This document shows, one piece after another, positions 26,857 through 35,748 of a stretch of DNA of 64,000 nucleotides; position 1 is the stretch's first letter; each line of letters begins with the position of its first letter. The position numbers and the translations under genes are program-made. The stretch is taken from assembly GCF_016734805.1 (NCBI RefSeq), contig NZ_JAERQG010000005.1, forward strand, positions 62,001 through 126,000. Reading direction: 5' to 3'. This DNA is from Marivirga atlantica. Its GTDB lineage: Bacteria; Bacteroidota; Bacteroidia; Cytophagales; Cyclobacteriaceae. The notes beneath the pieces are model-generated. The model worked only from the letters and a program-made list of their open reading frames with translations. It was not told the DNA's origin and searched no databases.

Positions 26857-28158
26857 TTAGCCTGCTAAAACCTTCTTATTTGTTTTCTCATTTAGTTTGG
26901 CAAAACTTAATATAATTATTCCTATTAAAAAGAAGAAACCTAGAGCAATTGTGCTATTTCTCATGCTTCCCGTCAACTCTTCAATTAACCCATAAGATAA
27001 TGTACCTATTACTACAGCTATCTTTTCGGTAACATCATAAAAACTAAAGAATGAAGCATGGTCATGAGTTTCTCGTGGTATCAGTTTGGAATAAGTGCTT
27101 CTTGATAAAGATTGTATCCCTCCCATCACCAAGCCTACAACAAATGCAAGGATATAAAACTGATAATCGGTATATACAAAATAGGCGTATATACATATCC
27201 CTACCCAAATTATAAGCATGAAAAGTAAAGAAGCTTTATTGCTATACTTTTTAGAATACCAAGCAAAGAAATAAGCACCAGCAATAGCGACAGCATTTAT
27301 AATTAATACAGTCATAATCAGCTTAGGGCCTGGTAGATTTAATTCCTTACTTCCAAAACTAGCGGCCATATACATTACAGTTTGTACTCCCATGCTATAA
27401 AAAAAGAATGAAACTAAGTAAGTTTTAAGAATTGGCATTTGTCTCACTAAATTCACGACATTTAGCAATTCCTTATAACCCTTTAACAACCAATGCTCAT
27501 TCTGTAGAGGATGTCCTTTTTCAGCTTTTAAACCTCGAAACGTAATTTGTGCAAAGCCCAACCACCACAAGCCAACAGTTAGAAACGAAATTCTTGCTAT
27601 TATACCGGTTTGCTCAAGCCCAAACCATGAAGGGTTGGATATACACACCAAATTGATAATGAGTAAAATGAGGCTTCCTACATAACCTAAAGAAAAACCC
27701 TTTGCGCTTACCCTATCAAATTGATCTGGGGTTGTAATTACCGGAAGAAAAGAGTTGTAAAATACTAAGCTACCAGTATAGCCAATGCTGGCAAATATAG
27801 AACAGATTATAGCCCATTCAATATTCTTACCAGTAAAGAAAAACAGTCCCATACAGGATAAAGCCCCCATATATGTGAAAAACTTCATGAATGATTTTTT
27901 ACTATCCGTATAATCTGCAATTCCAGAGAGAAAAGGAGAAAGGATAGCAATAACCAAGAAACTAAAAGCAATAGCAAAGGAATACAGCGCTGTATTGATG
28001 AATTCGAAACCAAAGAAATTTACAATTTCGCCATCAAATGCTTTTAGTGTAGCTGTGTTATAGAAAACAGGAAATATGGAAGATTTAATAACTAATGAAT
28101 AGACGGAGTTGGCCCAATCATACATGCACCATGCATTGATGCTTTTCTTATTTTGCAA
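26857..28158 (-). CDS. Major facilitator transporter, UMF1 (Atg22-like) family
   Basis: 433 residues with about 12 hydrophobic segments. The start INAWCMYDWANSVYSLVIKSSIFPVFY is the UMF1-family hallmark, and LSGIADYTDSKKSFMKFF is the MFS loop 2-3 motif. GGIQSLSRSTYSKLIPRETHDHASFFSFYDV is also diagnostic (see residues near 345-375). Substrates of bacterial members are not established; the fungal relative exports amino acids from vacuoles. It is a single gene. Confidence 0.88.
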   Translation of the reverse strand: MQNKKSINAWCMYDWANSVYSLVIKSSIFPVFYNTATLKAFDGEIVNFFGFEFINTALYSFAIAFSFLVIAILSPFLSGIADYTDSKKSFMKFFTYMGALSCMGLFFFTGKNIEWAIICSIFASIGYTGSLVFYNSFLPVITTPDQFDRVSAKGFSLGYVGSLILLIINLVCISNPSWFGLEQTGIIARISFLTVGLWWLGFAQITFRGLKAEKGHPLQNEHWLLKGYKELLNVVNLVRQMPILKTYLVSFFFYSMGVQTVMYMAASFGSKELNLPGPKLIMTVLIINAVAIAGAYFFAWYSKKYSNKASLLFMLIIWVGICIYAYFVYTDYQFYILAFVVGLVMGGIQSLSRSTYSKLIPRETHDHASFFSFYDVTEKIAVVIGTLSYGLIEELTGSMRNSTIALGFFFLIGIIILSFAKLNEKTNKKVLAG

Positions 28159-28181
28159 AAGTCCTATTGTTAATATGACAT

Positions 28182-28214
28182 AAAAAACCCCGACTAATTA
28201 AATTAGTCAGGGTT
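28182..28214 (-). terminator. Rho-independent terminator of the ExbB/ExbD operon
   Basis: The stem AACCCYGACTAATT (28186-28199) pairs with 28201-28214 with one mismatch; on the minus strand it is followed by TTTTTTA. It begins 18 bp after the last ExbD stop. Confidence 0.8.
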
Positions 28215-28232
28215 AGTAAATTTTAACTGCAA

Positions 28233-28703
28233 TTACAGTAAATCTTTATCTGTACGCTTTAAAACGTTATACATCAATTTACGTGCATTTGCTTTACGTA
28301 ACTTCTGCTGAACATCAGACACAATACCCATTTTGGCATCACTATCAACCTTCAATGCGATGGTAATCTTATCTCTCTCAGCTTCAGATAATTTATCTTT
28401 CTCTTTTGATACCCAAAGCAATAAATCTTGAGGCTCAATAAATACATCGTTCGCTTGTAGTTTAGCCTCAGTACCAAATTTCTCTGGGTTCTTAGGCTCT
28501 CCTATATATAAATAGCTCACTAGTGACTTACGCTCAAGTTTCTTTAACTGCTCAGCTTTAGGAATATTTTGCTCTACCAATATATCTGTTTCACGGAGTA
28601 CAGTCGTTACCATGAAAAAGAATAAAAGCATAAAGATAATATCAGGCAAAGCCGAAGTAGGAATATCCTGACTTGTATTGGTTTTTTTCTTAAACTTTGA
28701 CAT
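28233..28703 (-). CDS. ExbD/TolR-family biopolymer transport protein (second copy)
   Basis: 156 residues: a short basic cytosolic N-terminus (MSKFKKKTNTSQDIPTSAL), one membrane helix with the essential Asp (PDIIFMLLFFFMVTTVL) and a periplasmic domain. With the ExbB-like protein it forms a proton-driven stator that energises outer-membrane transport or envelope dynamics. It lies 3 bp after the first exbD-like gene. The two copies differ in their periplasmic part, so a hetero-pair of ExbD subunits is likely. Confidence 0.9.
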   Translation of the reverse strand: MSKFKKKTNTSQDIPTSALPDIIFMLLFFFMVTTVLRETDILVEQNIPKAEQLKKLERKSLVSYLYIGEPKNPEKFGTEAKLQANDVFIEPQDLLLWVSKEKDKLSEAERDKITIALKVDSDAKMGIVSDVQQKLRKANARKLMYNVLKRTDKDLL

Positions 28704-28706
28704 ATC

Positions 28707-29282
28707 TTATCCTCCTACGTTAGTTGGTTCTGCAATTGAAATAGCCATTGGAAGCTCATTTTCACCCTCACCTTTACCCTTGTTATAAAGGGCTTTTTCT
28801 CTTGGATTACCAAGATCAAGAGTTCTATATTCTTCAACAGATATTCCAGCTCTTTCAGCATATATTTCATAATATGCGCCTTGCAACTGATCTAAAACAT
28901 TGATGTACATTTCATAACTTGTACCTCTATCCGTTTTAAACGATACAATTGCCTCTTTAGGGGCTTCAGCGAATTTTTCAGATTTAGTAGGATTCAAAAT
29001 ATGCTCAACAAGCATCTCTTTAATCTCCATAAAATCATCTAATCTCTCACCTTCTACCAAAAGATCATCATTAGAGTTAATGGCAACCTTAAAAAGATTT
29101 CTCTCTTTAATTACAACATCAACTTTTTCAGCATCATCCGGCTCTGGTGGCAGCGTAATAGTAAGTCCTTTATCAGAAGCAATGGTAGTAGTCACAAGAA
29201 AGAAGATTAGAAGCAAGAAGGCGATATCCGCCATTGAACCTGCATTAACCTCCGCTGATTGTCTTGATTTACCTCTAGCCAT
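28707..29282 (-). CDS. ExbD/TolR-family biopolymer transport protein (first copy)
   Basis: 191 residues: MARGKSRQSAEVNAGSMADIAFLLLIFFLVTT is a canonical ExbD start, with the membrane Asp in SMADIAF. The periplasmic part is longer than usual and ends in a Gly/Glu-rich tail (NKGKGEGENELP). The ATG overlaps the preceding stop by one base (TAATG), so translation is coupled. It acts with the ExbB-like channel at 29636. Confidence 0.9.
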   Translation of the reverse strand: MARGKSRQSAEVNAGSMADIAFLLLIFFLVTTTIASDKGLTITLPPEPDDAEKVDVVIKERNLFKVAINSNDDLLVEGERLDDFMEIKEMLVEHILNPTKSEKFAEAPKEAIVSFKTDRGTSYEMYINVLDQLQGAYYEIYAERAGISVEEYRTLDLGNPREKALYNKGKGEGENELPMAISIAEPTNVGG

Positions 29283-29611
29283 TATCTTAAAAGTTTAGCT
29301 ACTTCAGAATAAATAATTGAAATTATAGCAATCCCCATCAATGCATAAGTTGTAATTAATACACCACCAATAACTTGTGATGATGCACTATTTATATCAA
29401 ACTTAGTGTATAATGGAGTAACCTCATTGCCTGCAACGGCCCATGAAATTAAAAATACAACTCCTAACGCTACGATACCAGCAACTGACTTTAATAGCGA
29501 TTTAGGATTACTCAATGCATTAACTAATGGTAATATTATAGCACCAAGAGCTGCTAAGAAAACCAAAAGATAAGCACCGTATAGCAGAATATTTACAAAT
29601 GATTCTTGCAT
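29282..29611 (-). CDS. Small membrane protein in the ExbB/ExbD operon, unknown
   Basis: 109 residues with three hydrophobic segments (about 6-30, 43-62, 82-104) and a short loop EVTPLYTKFDINSASSQ. It is placed between the ExbB-like and ExbD-like genes, 24 bp and -1 bp away, and looks like a dedicated subunit. Similar genes occur at this position in other Cytophagales, to my recollection, but no function is known to me. Confidence 0.75.
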   Translation of the reverse strand: MQESFVNILLYGAYLLVFLAALGAIILPLVNALSNPKSLLKSVAGIVALGVVFLISWAVAGNEVTPLYTKFDINSASSQVIGGVLITTYALMGIAIISIIYSEVAKLLR

Positions 29612-29635
29612 AAAGTAGATTTTAAAAGTTTAAAA

Positions 29636-30490
29636 TTACTTAGAAAGATTATGCTTAACTAGAATATCTACTAAAGCAATTGAAGCATCTTCCATTTGGT
29701 TAACTAAAGAATCTACTTTAGAAACGCAATAGTTGTAGAATAATTGTAGAATTACTGCAACAATTAGACCACCTACTGTTGTTAAAAGGGCTACTTTAAT
29801 ACCACCTGCAACCAATGAAGGAGAAATATCACCAGCAGCTTCAATAGCATCAAAGGCACCAATCATACCAATTACCGTACCCATGAAACCAAGCATTGGA
29901 GCAAGAGCAATGAATAATGAAATCCATACTAATCCTCGCTCTAAACGTCCCATTTCAACAGATCCGTAAGAAATAACTGACTTTTCAACCATTTCAATAC
30001 CTTCTGACATTCTCATAAGACCTTGAGTAAAGATAGAAGCAACAGGACCTCTTGTATTTTTAGTATACTCTTTAGCAGCTTCAACACCACCCTGGTTTAA
30101 TGCATCTTCTACATTGGCCAATAATTTAGTAGTGTTAGTAGTAGCAAGGTTAAGTGTGATGATTCTTTCAATAGCAATTGCTAATCCTAAGATAAGACAA
30201 ATCAATACTACAGACATGAACTCCCAACCACCTTCGATAAATTTTTCTTTAACAATTTGGTGGAAACCTTTTTCTTCAACCACATCTTCTTCCTCTACAA
30301 CTGCTGTAGCTAATGTATCTTCTTCCGCAGCATCCATAGCTGTTGAATCATTATTTTCCATCATTGCTGAATCACCATCCATTGAAGTTGTATCTTCCAT
30401 AGAAGCCTCCTCAGCTTGAGCAACAGCGTTGCCTGCGAAACCGAATGTCAATGCACCGGCCATCATCATTAAGACAAATAGCTTTTTCAT
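29636..30490 (-). CDS. MotA/TolQ/ExbB-family proton channel protein
   Basis: 284 residues from the ATG at 30490; a 14-codon upstream extension would precede a clear signal peptide (MKKLFVLMMMAGALTFGFAG) and is rejected. After the signal comes an acidic, Met/Asp/Glu-rich stretch (27-72) not found in E. coli ExbB. The conserved core follows, with three membrane helices (LERGLVWISLFIALAPMLGFMGTVIGMIGAF and KVALLTTVGGLIVAVILQLFYN regions). It forms the pentameric channel around the ExbD helices. It is first in the operon, with a possible promoter at 30563. Confidence 0.9.
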   Translation of the reverse strand: MKKLFVLMMMAGALTFGFAGNAVAQAEEASMEDTTSMDGDSAMMENNDSTAMDAAEEDTLATAVVEEEDVVEEKGFHQIVKEKFIEGGWEFMSVVLICLILGLAIAIERIITLNLATTNTTKLLANVEDALNQGGVEAAKEYTKNTRGPVASIFTQGLMRMSEGIEMVEKSVISYGSVEMGRLERGLVWISLFIALAPMLGFMGTVIGMIGAFDAIEAAGDISPSLVAGGIKVALLTTVGGLIVAVILQLFYNYCVSKVDSLVNQMEDASIALVDILVKHNLSK

Positions 30491-30562
30491 AGTTACGTTT
30501 TTAGAAATTCTCTTTTTTTGTTTGTTGTTCAAAATTTAAATTAATCAGAATCCAATTTTACA

Positions 30563-30570
30563 CAAATATA
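30563..30570 (-). promoter_or_regulatory. Possible -7 element for the ExbB operon
   Basis: The minus strand reads TATATTTG, an exact TAnnTTTG, 72 bp upstream of the start codon. I see no TTTG at the right distance, so support is partial. Confidence 0.35.
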
Positions 30571-30661
30571 CCCAAACAGAAAATTTTTTAAGCACTTCTT
30601 TGGGTATTCAGTATATTATTTAAGTAAAAATAGTAATAAACCGTGTAAAATATAAATTTTG

Positions 30662-30748
30662 CGGAGAGGGAGGGATTCGAACCCTCGGTACCCGTGAAGG
30701 CACACTCACTTTCCAGGCGAGCCCGATCGACCACTCTGGCACCTCTCC
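30662..30748 (-). tRNA. tRNA-Ser (anticodon GGA)
   Basis: An 87-nt class II tRNA. The acceptor stem GGAGAGG pairs with CCTCTCC, discriminator G; the D-arm reads TGCCAGAGTGGTCGA; the anticodon loop is CCTGGAAAG (anticodon GGA); a long variable arm follows, and the T-arm contains GGTTCGAATCC. CCA is not encoded. It reads UCC/UCU Ser codons. It lies in the 394-bp interval between asparaginase and the ExbB gene, which holds nothing else apart from the possible promoter at 30563. Confidence 0.96.
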
Positions 30749-30884
30749 TGTTATTTTACCAACTGCAAATAAATCAATTAAAAAGTGTTCATACAAGCAT
30801 TTCGTCACTATACTCAAAGAATAATTATATTGAACACCATTTACAAAACACAACTTATTGTATCTTAAACACTTAGCACCCCAC

Positions 30885-31955
30885 CTATTCCATTTCACCT
30901 CTTAGCGGCTTGACTAAGTACATTCGTTGCTCATCTACTTTATCAAGATAACTAAGTATATACATAAGCTTTGTAATAGCAGCCTCAGTCGTAATATCAC
31001 TACCACTTATAACTCCTATGCCGGCCAAGTCCTTACTTGTCTGATACCTGCCCTGTATCACTTTACCCCCCATACACTGAGAGACGTTGACTACTAATAA
31101 TCCTCTATCAATAGCTTCTTTCAATAAATCGATAAACCATTGATTAGATGGAGCATTACCGGCACCAAATGTTTCAATAACCAAACCTTTAAGACCAGGA
31201 CTATTCAAAATGGATTCTAGAAATGTTTTTGACATACCAGGGAAAATCTTAAGAATCGCTACTTCCTGTTTTAGATTTTTTCTAACATTTAGTGTGGCAT
31301 CTGGCTCATACGGCTTCAGTGCAGAAAAATTATATTCAATTATAACACCCGCTTCTGCAAGCACTGGATAGTTTTCACTTTGGAAGGCATCAAACTGGAC
31401 ACTTTCAACTTTTTTAGCTCTATTTCCTCTTAAAAGTAAATTATTGAAATATATACAGACTTCTGAGACAATAGGCCTCTCTCCTATGCGCTGTGAGGCT
31501 ATTTCAATTGCTGTTATTAAGTTTTCACGGGCATCGGATCTGGCAGCACCTATTGGTAGTTGAGATCCTGTAAAAATTACCGGCTTATTTAGGCCCTCTA
31601 ACATAAAACTTATTGCAGAAGCAGTAAAAGCCATCGTATCGGTTCCGTGTATTACAATAAAGCCATCTATATAATGATAATTATCTTCTATTAAAGTAGC
31701 AATTTGTTCCCAATGAGTTGGACTTACATTTGAAGAATCAATCAGCTCATTAAAAGATGCTACTGTAAGCTTTAAATTATAATTTCGAAGCGAAGGAATA
31801 GCTTCTAATATATTCTCAAAATTGAATGGTGCCAACGCTCCATTTTGATTATATACCATGCCCAGTGTTCCACCCGTATAAATAATCAACAAGGATTGAT
31901 CAGGAGCTTTTGGAGTAGCGGTATCAATATGTGTTAATTCATAAAATGGCCTCAT
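30885..31955 (-). CDS. ansA: Type I L-asparaginase
   Basis: 356 residues. It hydrolyses asparagine to aspartate and ammonia in the cytoplasm (no signal peptide). The nucleophile Thr27 is in IIYTGGTLGM, the second Thr motif is VIHGTDTMAFTA, and GSQLPIGAARSDARENL is typical of type I enzymes. Its ATG overlaps the tatD stop by one base (TAATG), and it closes the eight-gene minus-strand run that starts at 38040. Confidence 0.92.
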   Translation of the reverse strand: MRPFYELTHIDTATPKAPDQSLLIIYTGGTLGMVYNQNGALAPFNFENILEAIPSLRNYNLKLTVASFNELIDSSNVSPTHWEQIATLIEDNYHYIDGFIVIHGTDTMAFTASAISFMLEGLNKPVIFTGSQLPIGAARSDARENLITAIEIASQRIGERPIVSEVCIYFNNLLLRGNRAKKVESVQFDAFQSENYPVLAEAGVIIEYNFSALKPYEPDATLNVRKNLKQEVAILKIFPGMSKTFLESILNSPGLKGLVIETFGAGNAPSNQWFIDLLKEAIDRGLLVVNVSQCMGGKVIQGRYQTSKDLAGIGVISGSDITTEAAITKLMYILSYLDKVDEQRMYLVKPLRGEME

Positions 31956-32710
31956 TATGAAAATAGTGCTTGAGCGTTGGAAGATGTTTTTGCAATTAAA
32001 TCACTTTTAGGCATTTGCTTTAAGTCTGCGATCTTCTGAGCTATGATATCTAAATATACGGGCTCATTTCTTTTACCTCTATGAGGAGTTGGTGTTAGAT
32101 AAGGACAATCTGTTTCAAGAACCACATTATCTAAATCTATTTCAGGAATATGCTCAGCCAAACCTCCATTCTTAAAGGTGACGATACCTCCTATGCCAAT
32201 GTAAAAATTAAGATCAGCAATATCTTTTGCCTCTTGAGCAGTTCCGGAAAAACAATGAAACACTCCTCTTAAATCTTCATTATAATTTGTCTTAACCAAT
32301 TCCAAAGTCTCATCAAAAGAGTCTCTACAATGAATAATAATAGGTATCTTATACTTTTTAGCCCATTCAATCTGAATTTTAAAGGCTTCAATTTGCTGTT
32401 CTTTATAGGTAGTATCCCAATAAAAATCAAGCCCTATTTCACCAATAGCCACAAACTTACGCTTAGCCAACCAATCCTCCACTTGATATAATTCTTTCTG
32501 AAAGTCCTTCTTAATAGAACATGGATGTAAGCCCATGGTAGCGATTGCTGTCGGATATTTATCTTCTACCTCCAGCATACCATCAATCGACTCACTATCG
32601 ATATTTGGCATATAAAATTTTTCTACTCCTGCCTCAATGGCACGATCCATCATTTCTGATCTGTCTTTATCAAAAGCATCAGCATAGAGGTGGGCATGTG
32701 TTTCTATCAT
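31955..32710 (-). CDS. TatD-family metal-dependent hydrolase
   Basis: 251 residues from the ATG at 32710 (MIETHAHLYADAF). The frame is open 61 codons upstream, but that part overlaps the glycosyltransferase gene and resembles no TatD. Motifs: ETHAHL (first two His), IGEIGLDFYWD (Glu), IIIHCRDSFDE, FHCFSG and LETDCPYLTP (Asp), with PHRGKRNEP. TatD proteins are cytoplasmic DNases active in 3'-5' trimming and repair. It is 4 bp downstream of the GT2 gene and coupled to ansA. Confidence 0.92.
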   Translation of the reverse strand: MIETHAHLYADAFDKDRSEMMDRAIEAGVEKFYMPNIDSESIDGMLEVEDKYPTAIATMGLHPCSIKKDFQKELYQVEDWLAKRKFVAIGEIGLDFYWDTTYKEQQIEAFKIQIEWAKKYKIPIIIHCRDSFDETLELVKTNYNEDLRGVFHCFSGTAQEAKDIADLNFYIGIGGIVTFKNGGLAEHIPEIDLDNVVLETDCPYLTPTPHRGKRNEPVYLDIIAQKIADLKQMPKSDLIAKTSSNAQALFS

Positions 32711-32714
32711 ACTA

Positions 32715-33815
32715 TTAAATTTTTCTTCCTTTCCACGAAAGAGGCAAAGGTAATAGATAATAGAAGCATAATACAATTGATAGGACTGCACTATACAATT
32801 CAAAAATAAATAAATGGCCCAGCGGCATGTATTCACCAAGTCGCTCGTGTATTTTATTAATAAAAAGACTTTGCAATGTTGTTTTAAGGCCAAATAAAGG
32901 AATTCCGATTAAGGGGTGGGCAACTAATAAAAAAATGATAGCAGGATAATATAGTGCCTGAAGCACCAATAATGTAATCATAAAAAAAGGTAATTGCATG
33001 GCCCCTTTCATCCATCTTTTTCTTTGAAGGAGCAGTTCTCCAAAGCTATTTTCTGCTTTTGATTTAGCAAGGCTTTCACGATTAGCGAGTTGCTGAAAGC
33101 CATATCCTTTTTTGGTTATAGCATCAAACAAGGCAAAATCTTCCGTAGCGGAGAATGGAAGAGTACTGTAACCACCTACTGCATCATAGGCCTTACGAGA
33201 AACAATCATATTATTCCCTACCCCTGTAACAGGAATTTTCCAACCACTTACAATTTTTACCATACCCAAAGCCAACGACCAATCGATCATTTGCATGCTA
33301 GAAAAGAATCCTGTGGGTTGAATGATCGTAAAGCCACTTTGAATGCCCATATCATCTTTTAGACATGCCAGATGCTTTTTAACCCAAGACTTAGGAACAG
33401 ATATATCAGCATCAGTAAACAGCAAATATTCTCCATTAGCATATTTTTCAAGTTGTGCCAAAACATTAGCTTTGGCTGTCATTTCTCCTTCTCCTTCCTT
33501 TATGACAACATATTGAAAGTGTGGATTCTCTTCTGACCATCTTTTCAATATCTCTGTGCTGCCATCAGATGATTGGTCATCTCCCATTAAAACCTCAAAC
33601 TTATCAACTGGATAGTCCAATTCTTCGAGGCTCTCTAATGTCTGACTAACATTATGAACCTCGTTACGGACAGCCAGTAATATAGAAACAAAAGGTAAGT
33701 CACCTGATAATTCAGCAGTTTGCTGTCCTTTTGGTTTCCAAGCACCCCAAAGAATAAGATCGATTAAAATTACCAACAAGATTAAACCAATAGATGTGGC
33801 TAACACTACGCTCAT
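32715..33815 (-). CDS. Membrane glycosyltransferase, family 2
   Basis: 366 residues. An N-terminal membrane segment (4-24) precedes a GT-A domain: SILLAVRNE, VLMGDDQSSDGS (nucleotide-sugar Asp), FTDADISVPKSW (DxD-like) and a Q/RKRWMKG motif (QRKRWMKGA) as in processive enzymes. Three to four membrane segments follow. It is similar in plan to the GT2 at 35993 four genes upstream. It overlaps the deacetylase gene by 4 bp, which suggests they act on the same glycan or glycolipid. Product unknown. Confidence 0.87.
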   Translation of the reverse strand: MSVVLATSIGLILLVILIDLILWGAWKPKGQQTAELSGDLPFVSILLAVRNEVHNVSQTLESLEELDYPVDKFEVLMGDDQSSDGSTEILKRWSEENPHFQYVVIKEGEGEMTAKANVLAQLEKYANGEYLLFTDADISVPKSWVKKHLACLKDDMGIQSGFTIIQPTGFFSSMQMIDWSLALGMVKIVSGWKIPVTGVGNNMIVSRKAYDAVGGYSTLPFSATEDFALFDAITKKGYGFQQLANRESLAKSKAENSFGELLLQRKRWMKGAMQLPFFMITLLVLQALYYPAIIFLLVAHPLIGIPLFGLKTTLQSLFINKIHERLGEYMPLGHLFIFELYSAVLSIVLCFYYLLPLPLSWKGRKI

Positions 33816-34450
33816 AAACTTTCAAATTTGAAGCCCTTCTTTTTGAAATGATTTATATACAATGGTAGTAAAGTTAGTACATTATTTTGAGCTTTAATAT
33901 TATCATGAAAAACAATTATACTACCTGAACGTGTGGCATTAATAATTGCATTCAGAGCTTTTTCATGATTTAAATTGGTTTCATAGTCTTTAGAAAGAAC
34001 ATCCCACATAATAATTTTAAAACCACTTCTTTTAAGTTTATTGGCTTGAGAAGGTTTAATTTGTCCGTAGGGCGGTCGGAAAATCTTCTTATTAGGATTA
34101 GATAATTCGTCAATCTTTGCTTGACACAGATCAATATTTTCAAGGTAATCCTGACTATTTAATTTCCACCCTTTCACATGATTATAGGTATGATTGCCAA
34201 CGGTATGACCAGCACTTACCACTTGCTTAAAAATTTCAGGATGTTTACTGATATTATCTCCCACGCAAAAAAAAGTGGCCACTGCATTGTGTGTTGATAG
34301 AATCTGAAGAATTTTCGGGGTTAACTCCGGAATGGGTCCATCATCAAAAGTGAGATAGATTGTTTTCTTCTCAGGATTTTCTCTCCACCTCAAAGAAGGT
34401 AATAATTTCTGAATTAGTAAGGGTGTTTTATGCCAGGCTAAATCAAGCAT
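33812..34450 (-). CDS. Polysaccharide deacetylase (NodB domain)
   Basis: 212 residues. NodB motifs in order: YLTFDDGP (motif 1 with catalytic and metal Asp), SAGHTVGNHTYNH (motif 2, H-x-x-x-H), FRPPYGQ (motif 3), IMWDVLSKDY (motif 4) and SIIVFHDN (motif 5). It removes N- or O-acetyl groups from a sugar polymer or lipid-linked sugar. No signal peptide is obvious; the start LAWHKTPLLIQKLLPSLRW may be peripheral to the membrane. It overlaps neighbours on both sides (4 and 8 bp). Confidence 0.9.
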   Translation of the reverse strand: MLDLAWHKTPLLIQKLLPSLRWRENPEKKTIYLTFDDGPIPELTPKILQILSTHNAVATFFCVGDNISKHPEIFKQVVSAGHTVGNHTYNHVKGWKLNSQDYLENIDLCQAKIDELSNPNKKIFRPPYGQIKPSQANKLKRSGFKIIMWDVLSKDYETNLNHEKALNAIINATRSGSIIVFHDNIKAQNNVLTLLPLYINHFKKKGFKFESL

Positions 34451-35669
34451 TAAATGTACAAGCTAGCAAAGTGATGTCATCTGAAAAAGGCCTATCCCCT
34501 ACAAAATCATCTACACTATCTAAGACCCTTTCTACCAAATCTTTCGGGTTTGATTCTGCCTGGTGGGTTAAAAACAACCTTAGTCTTTCAGGCCCAAACT
34601 CTTCTTCATTAACATTAAAAGCCTCTGTTAAACCATCTGTATACAAAAATAGCGTCTGCTCACTTTCTAAAGCAACTTCTCCAATTTTAAGAAAGGGTAA
34701 TTCAGGAAAAGCACCTAATACCAAAGTACCATCATTAAGGTCGTGAGTAATTTTATTCTGAATTAAATAAGGTGGATTATGACCGGCATTAACATATTTT
34801 AGACGTTTCTTTTCTAAATCGATTATGGCTATAAAGAAGGTTATGAAGTTTTCACCACTAGCACTTTGGAAAACCTGATAGTTAAGGTCATTCACAATTT
34901 CACTAAGATCAGTTGTTTTACGCAATAGTGTACGAAGTGAGGCTTGAAAATTTGACATGAGTAATGCGGCCGGTACTCCTTTACCAGATACATCAGCTAT
35001 ACAAACCATTTTTTCAGTATCAGATATCTCATGCCAATCATAGTAATCTCCACCTACTGTGCTATGCGGAGAGTAATGCGCAGCGATATTAAAATTATCT
35101 TGTTCAGGTAGAAATTTAGGAAAAAGTAATTGCTGTACCTTCTGTGCAATTTCCATTTCTTTCTCATAAACTTCTTTTTCTAAACGCTCACGAGCCATTT
35201 TTTTATTTTCAATAGCCACCATTGTAATGTTAGTCAGCGCTTGAATGAAGTTTAAATGATTCTCTATATGCTTAGGATGATCTTGTTCAGCTATCCCTCC
35301 TAAATAAACCACCGCAAGTAAGTTTTCCTTATGAAACACAGGTATAGCAGTCTCAAATTCGTCAAATGGCGTATCTGCTAAATCTGTTTTATGTAAAATG
35401 GTATTTTTCTGCGCAATTGATTGGTCAGGTATTACTTCATTATATTCATTGGCAACGCCAAATTGCACTTTACAAACCCAATGCCCCTCCTCCCTTACTA
35501 TTAAGAGAAGCTTGTTTAAGCTTAGATTGGCTCTTAGGGTAAAATTGTAGATTTTGTATAAAGAGGCTTCAGGCACATTCTCATTTATGGCTTGCGTAAT
35601 TTCAAGCAAAGAGTTTAATTCCAACTCCTTTAATTCAAACCTATTTGCTATTTCGACTGCATTCTCCAT
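34443..35669 (-). CDS. GAF-SpoIIE/RsbU-type PP2C serine/threonine phosphatase
   Basis: 408 residues. Residues about 20-165 are GAF-like, a helical linker with EKEMEIAQKVQQLLFPKFLP (about 169-188) is the usual RsbU signature, and residues 195-405 are the PP2C_2 domain. Metal Asp motifs there are VGGDYYDW, CIADVSGKGVPAALLMS, YVNAGHNPP, LYTDGLTEAFN and FSDDITLLAC. It would dephosphorylate an anti-sigma-factor antagonist or similar STAS protein. No partner kinase is in the same operon; STAS-like proteins are encoded at 55544-56415. Confidence 0.88.
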   Translation of the reverse strand: MENAVEIANRFELKELELNSLLEITQAINENVPEASLYKIYNFTLRANLSLNKLLLIVREEGHWVCKVQFGVANEYNEVIPDQSIAQKNTILHKTDLADTPFDEFETAIPVFHKENLLAVVYLGGIAEQDHPKHIENHLNFIQALTNITMVAIENKKMARERLEKEVYEKEMEIAQKVQQLLFPKFLPEQDNFNIAAHYSPHSTVGGDYYDWHEISDTEKMVCIADVSGKGVPAALLMSNFQASLRTLLRKTTDLSEIVNDLNYQVFQSASGENFITFFIAIIDLEKKRLKYVNAGHNPPYLIQNKITHDLNDGTLVLGAFPELPFLKIGEVALESEQTLFLYTDGLTEAFNVNEEEFGPERLRLFLTHQAESNPKDLVERVLDSVDDFVGDRPFSDDITLLACTFNA

Positions 35670-35748
35670 TTAAGAGGTGAAGATAATACATAGAGAATTG
35701 AAAGTAGAATTAGAATGAGGCTTTTTGATGATTGGTTTTATTTTGACC

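Noticed and set aside
30620-30898. Open frame of 92 codons on the minus strand
   Set aside because: It runs straight through the tRNA-Ser gene and has no coding character.
32711-32893. 61-codon N-terminal extension of TatD
   Set aside because: It overlaps the glycosyltransferase gene and TatD proteins begin at the M-x-x-T/D-x-H-x-H motif.
34360-34746. Plus-strand open frame of 128 codons
   Set aside because: It is antisense to the well-supported deacetylase and phosphatase genes; Ser/Lys-rich composition is a shadow effect.
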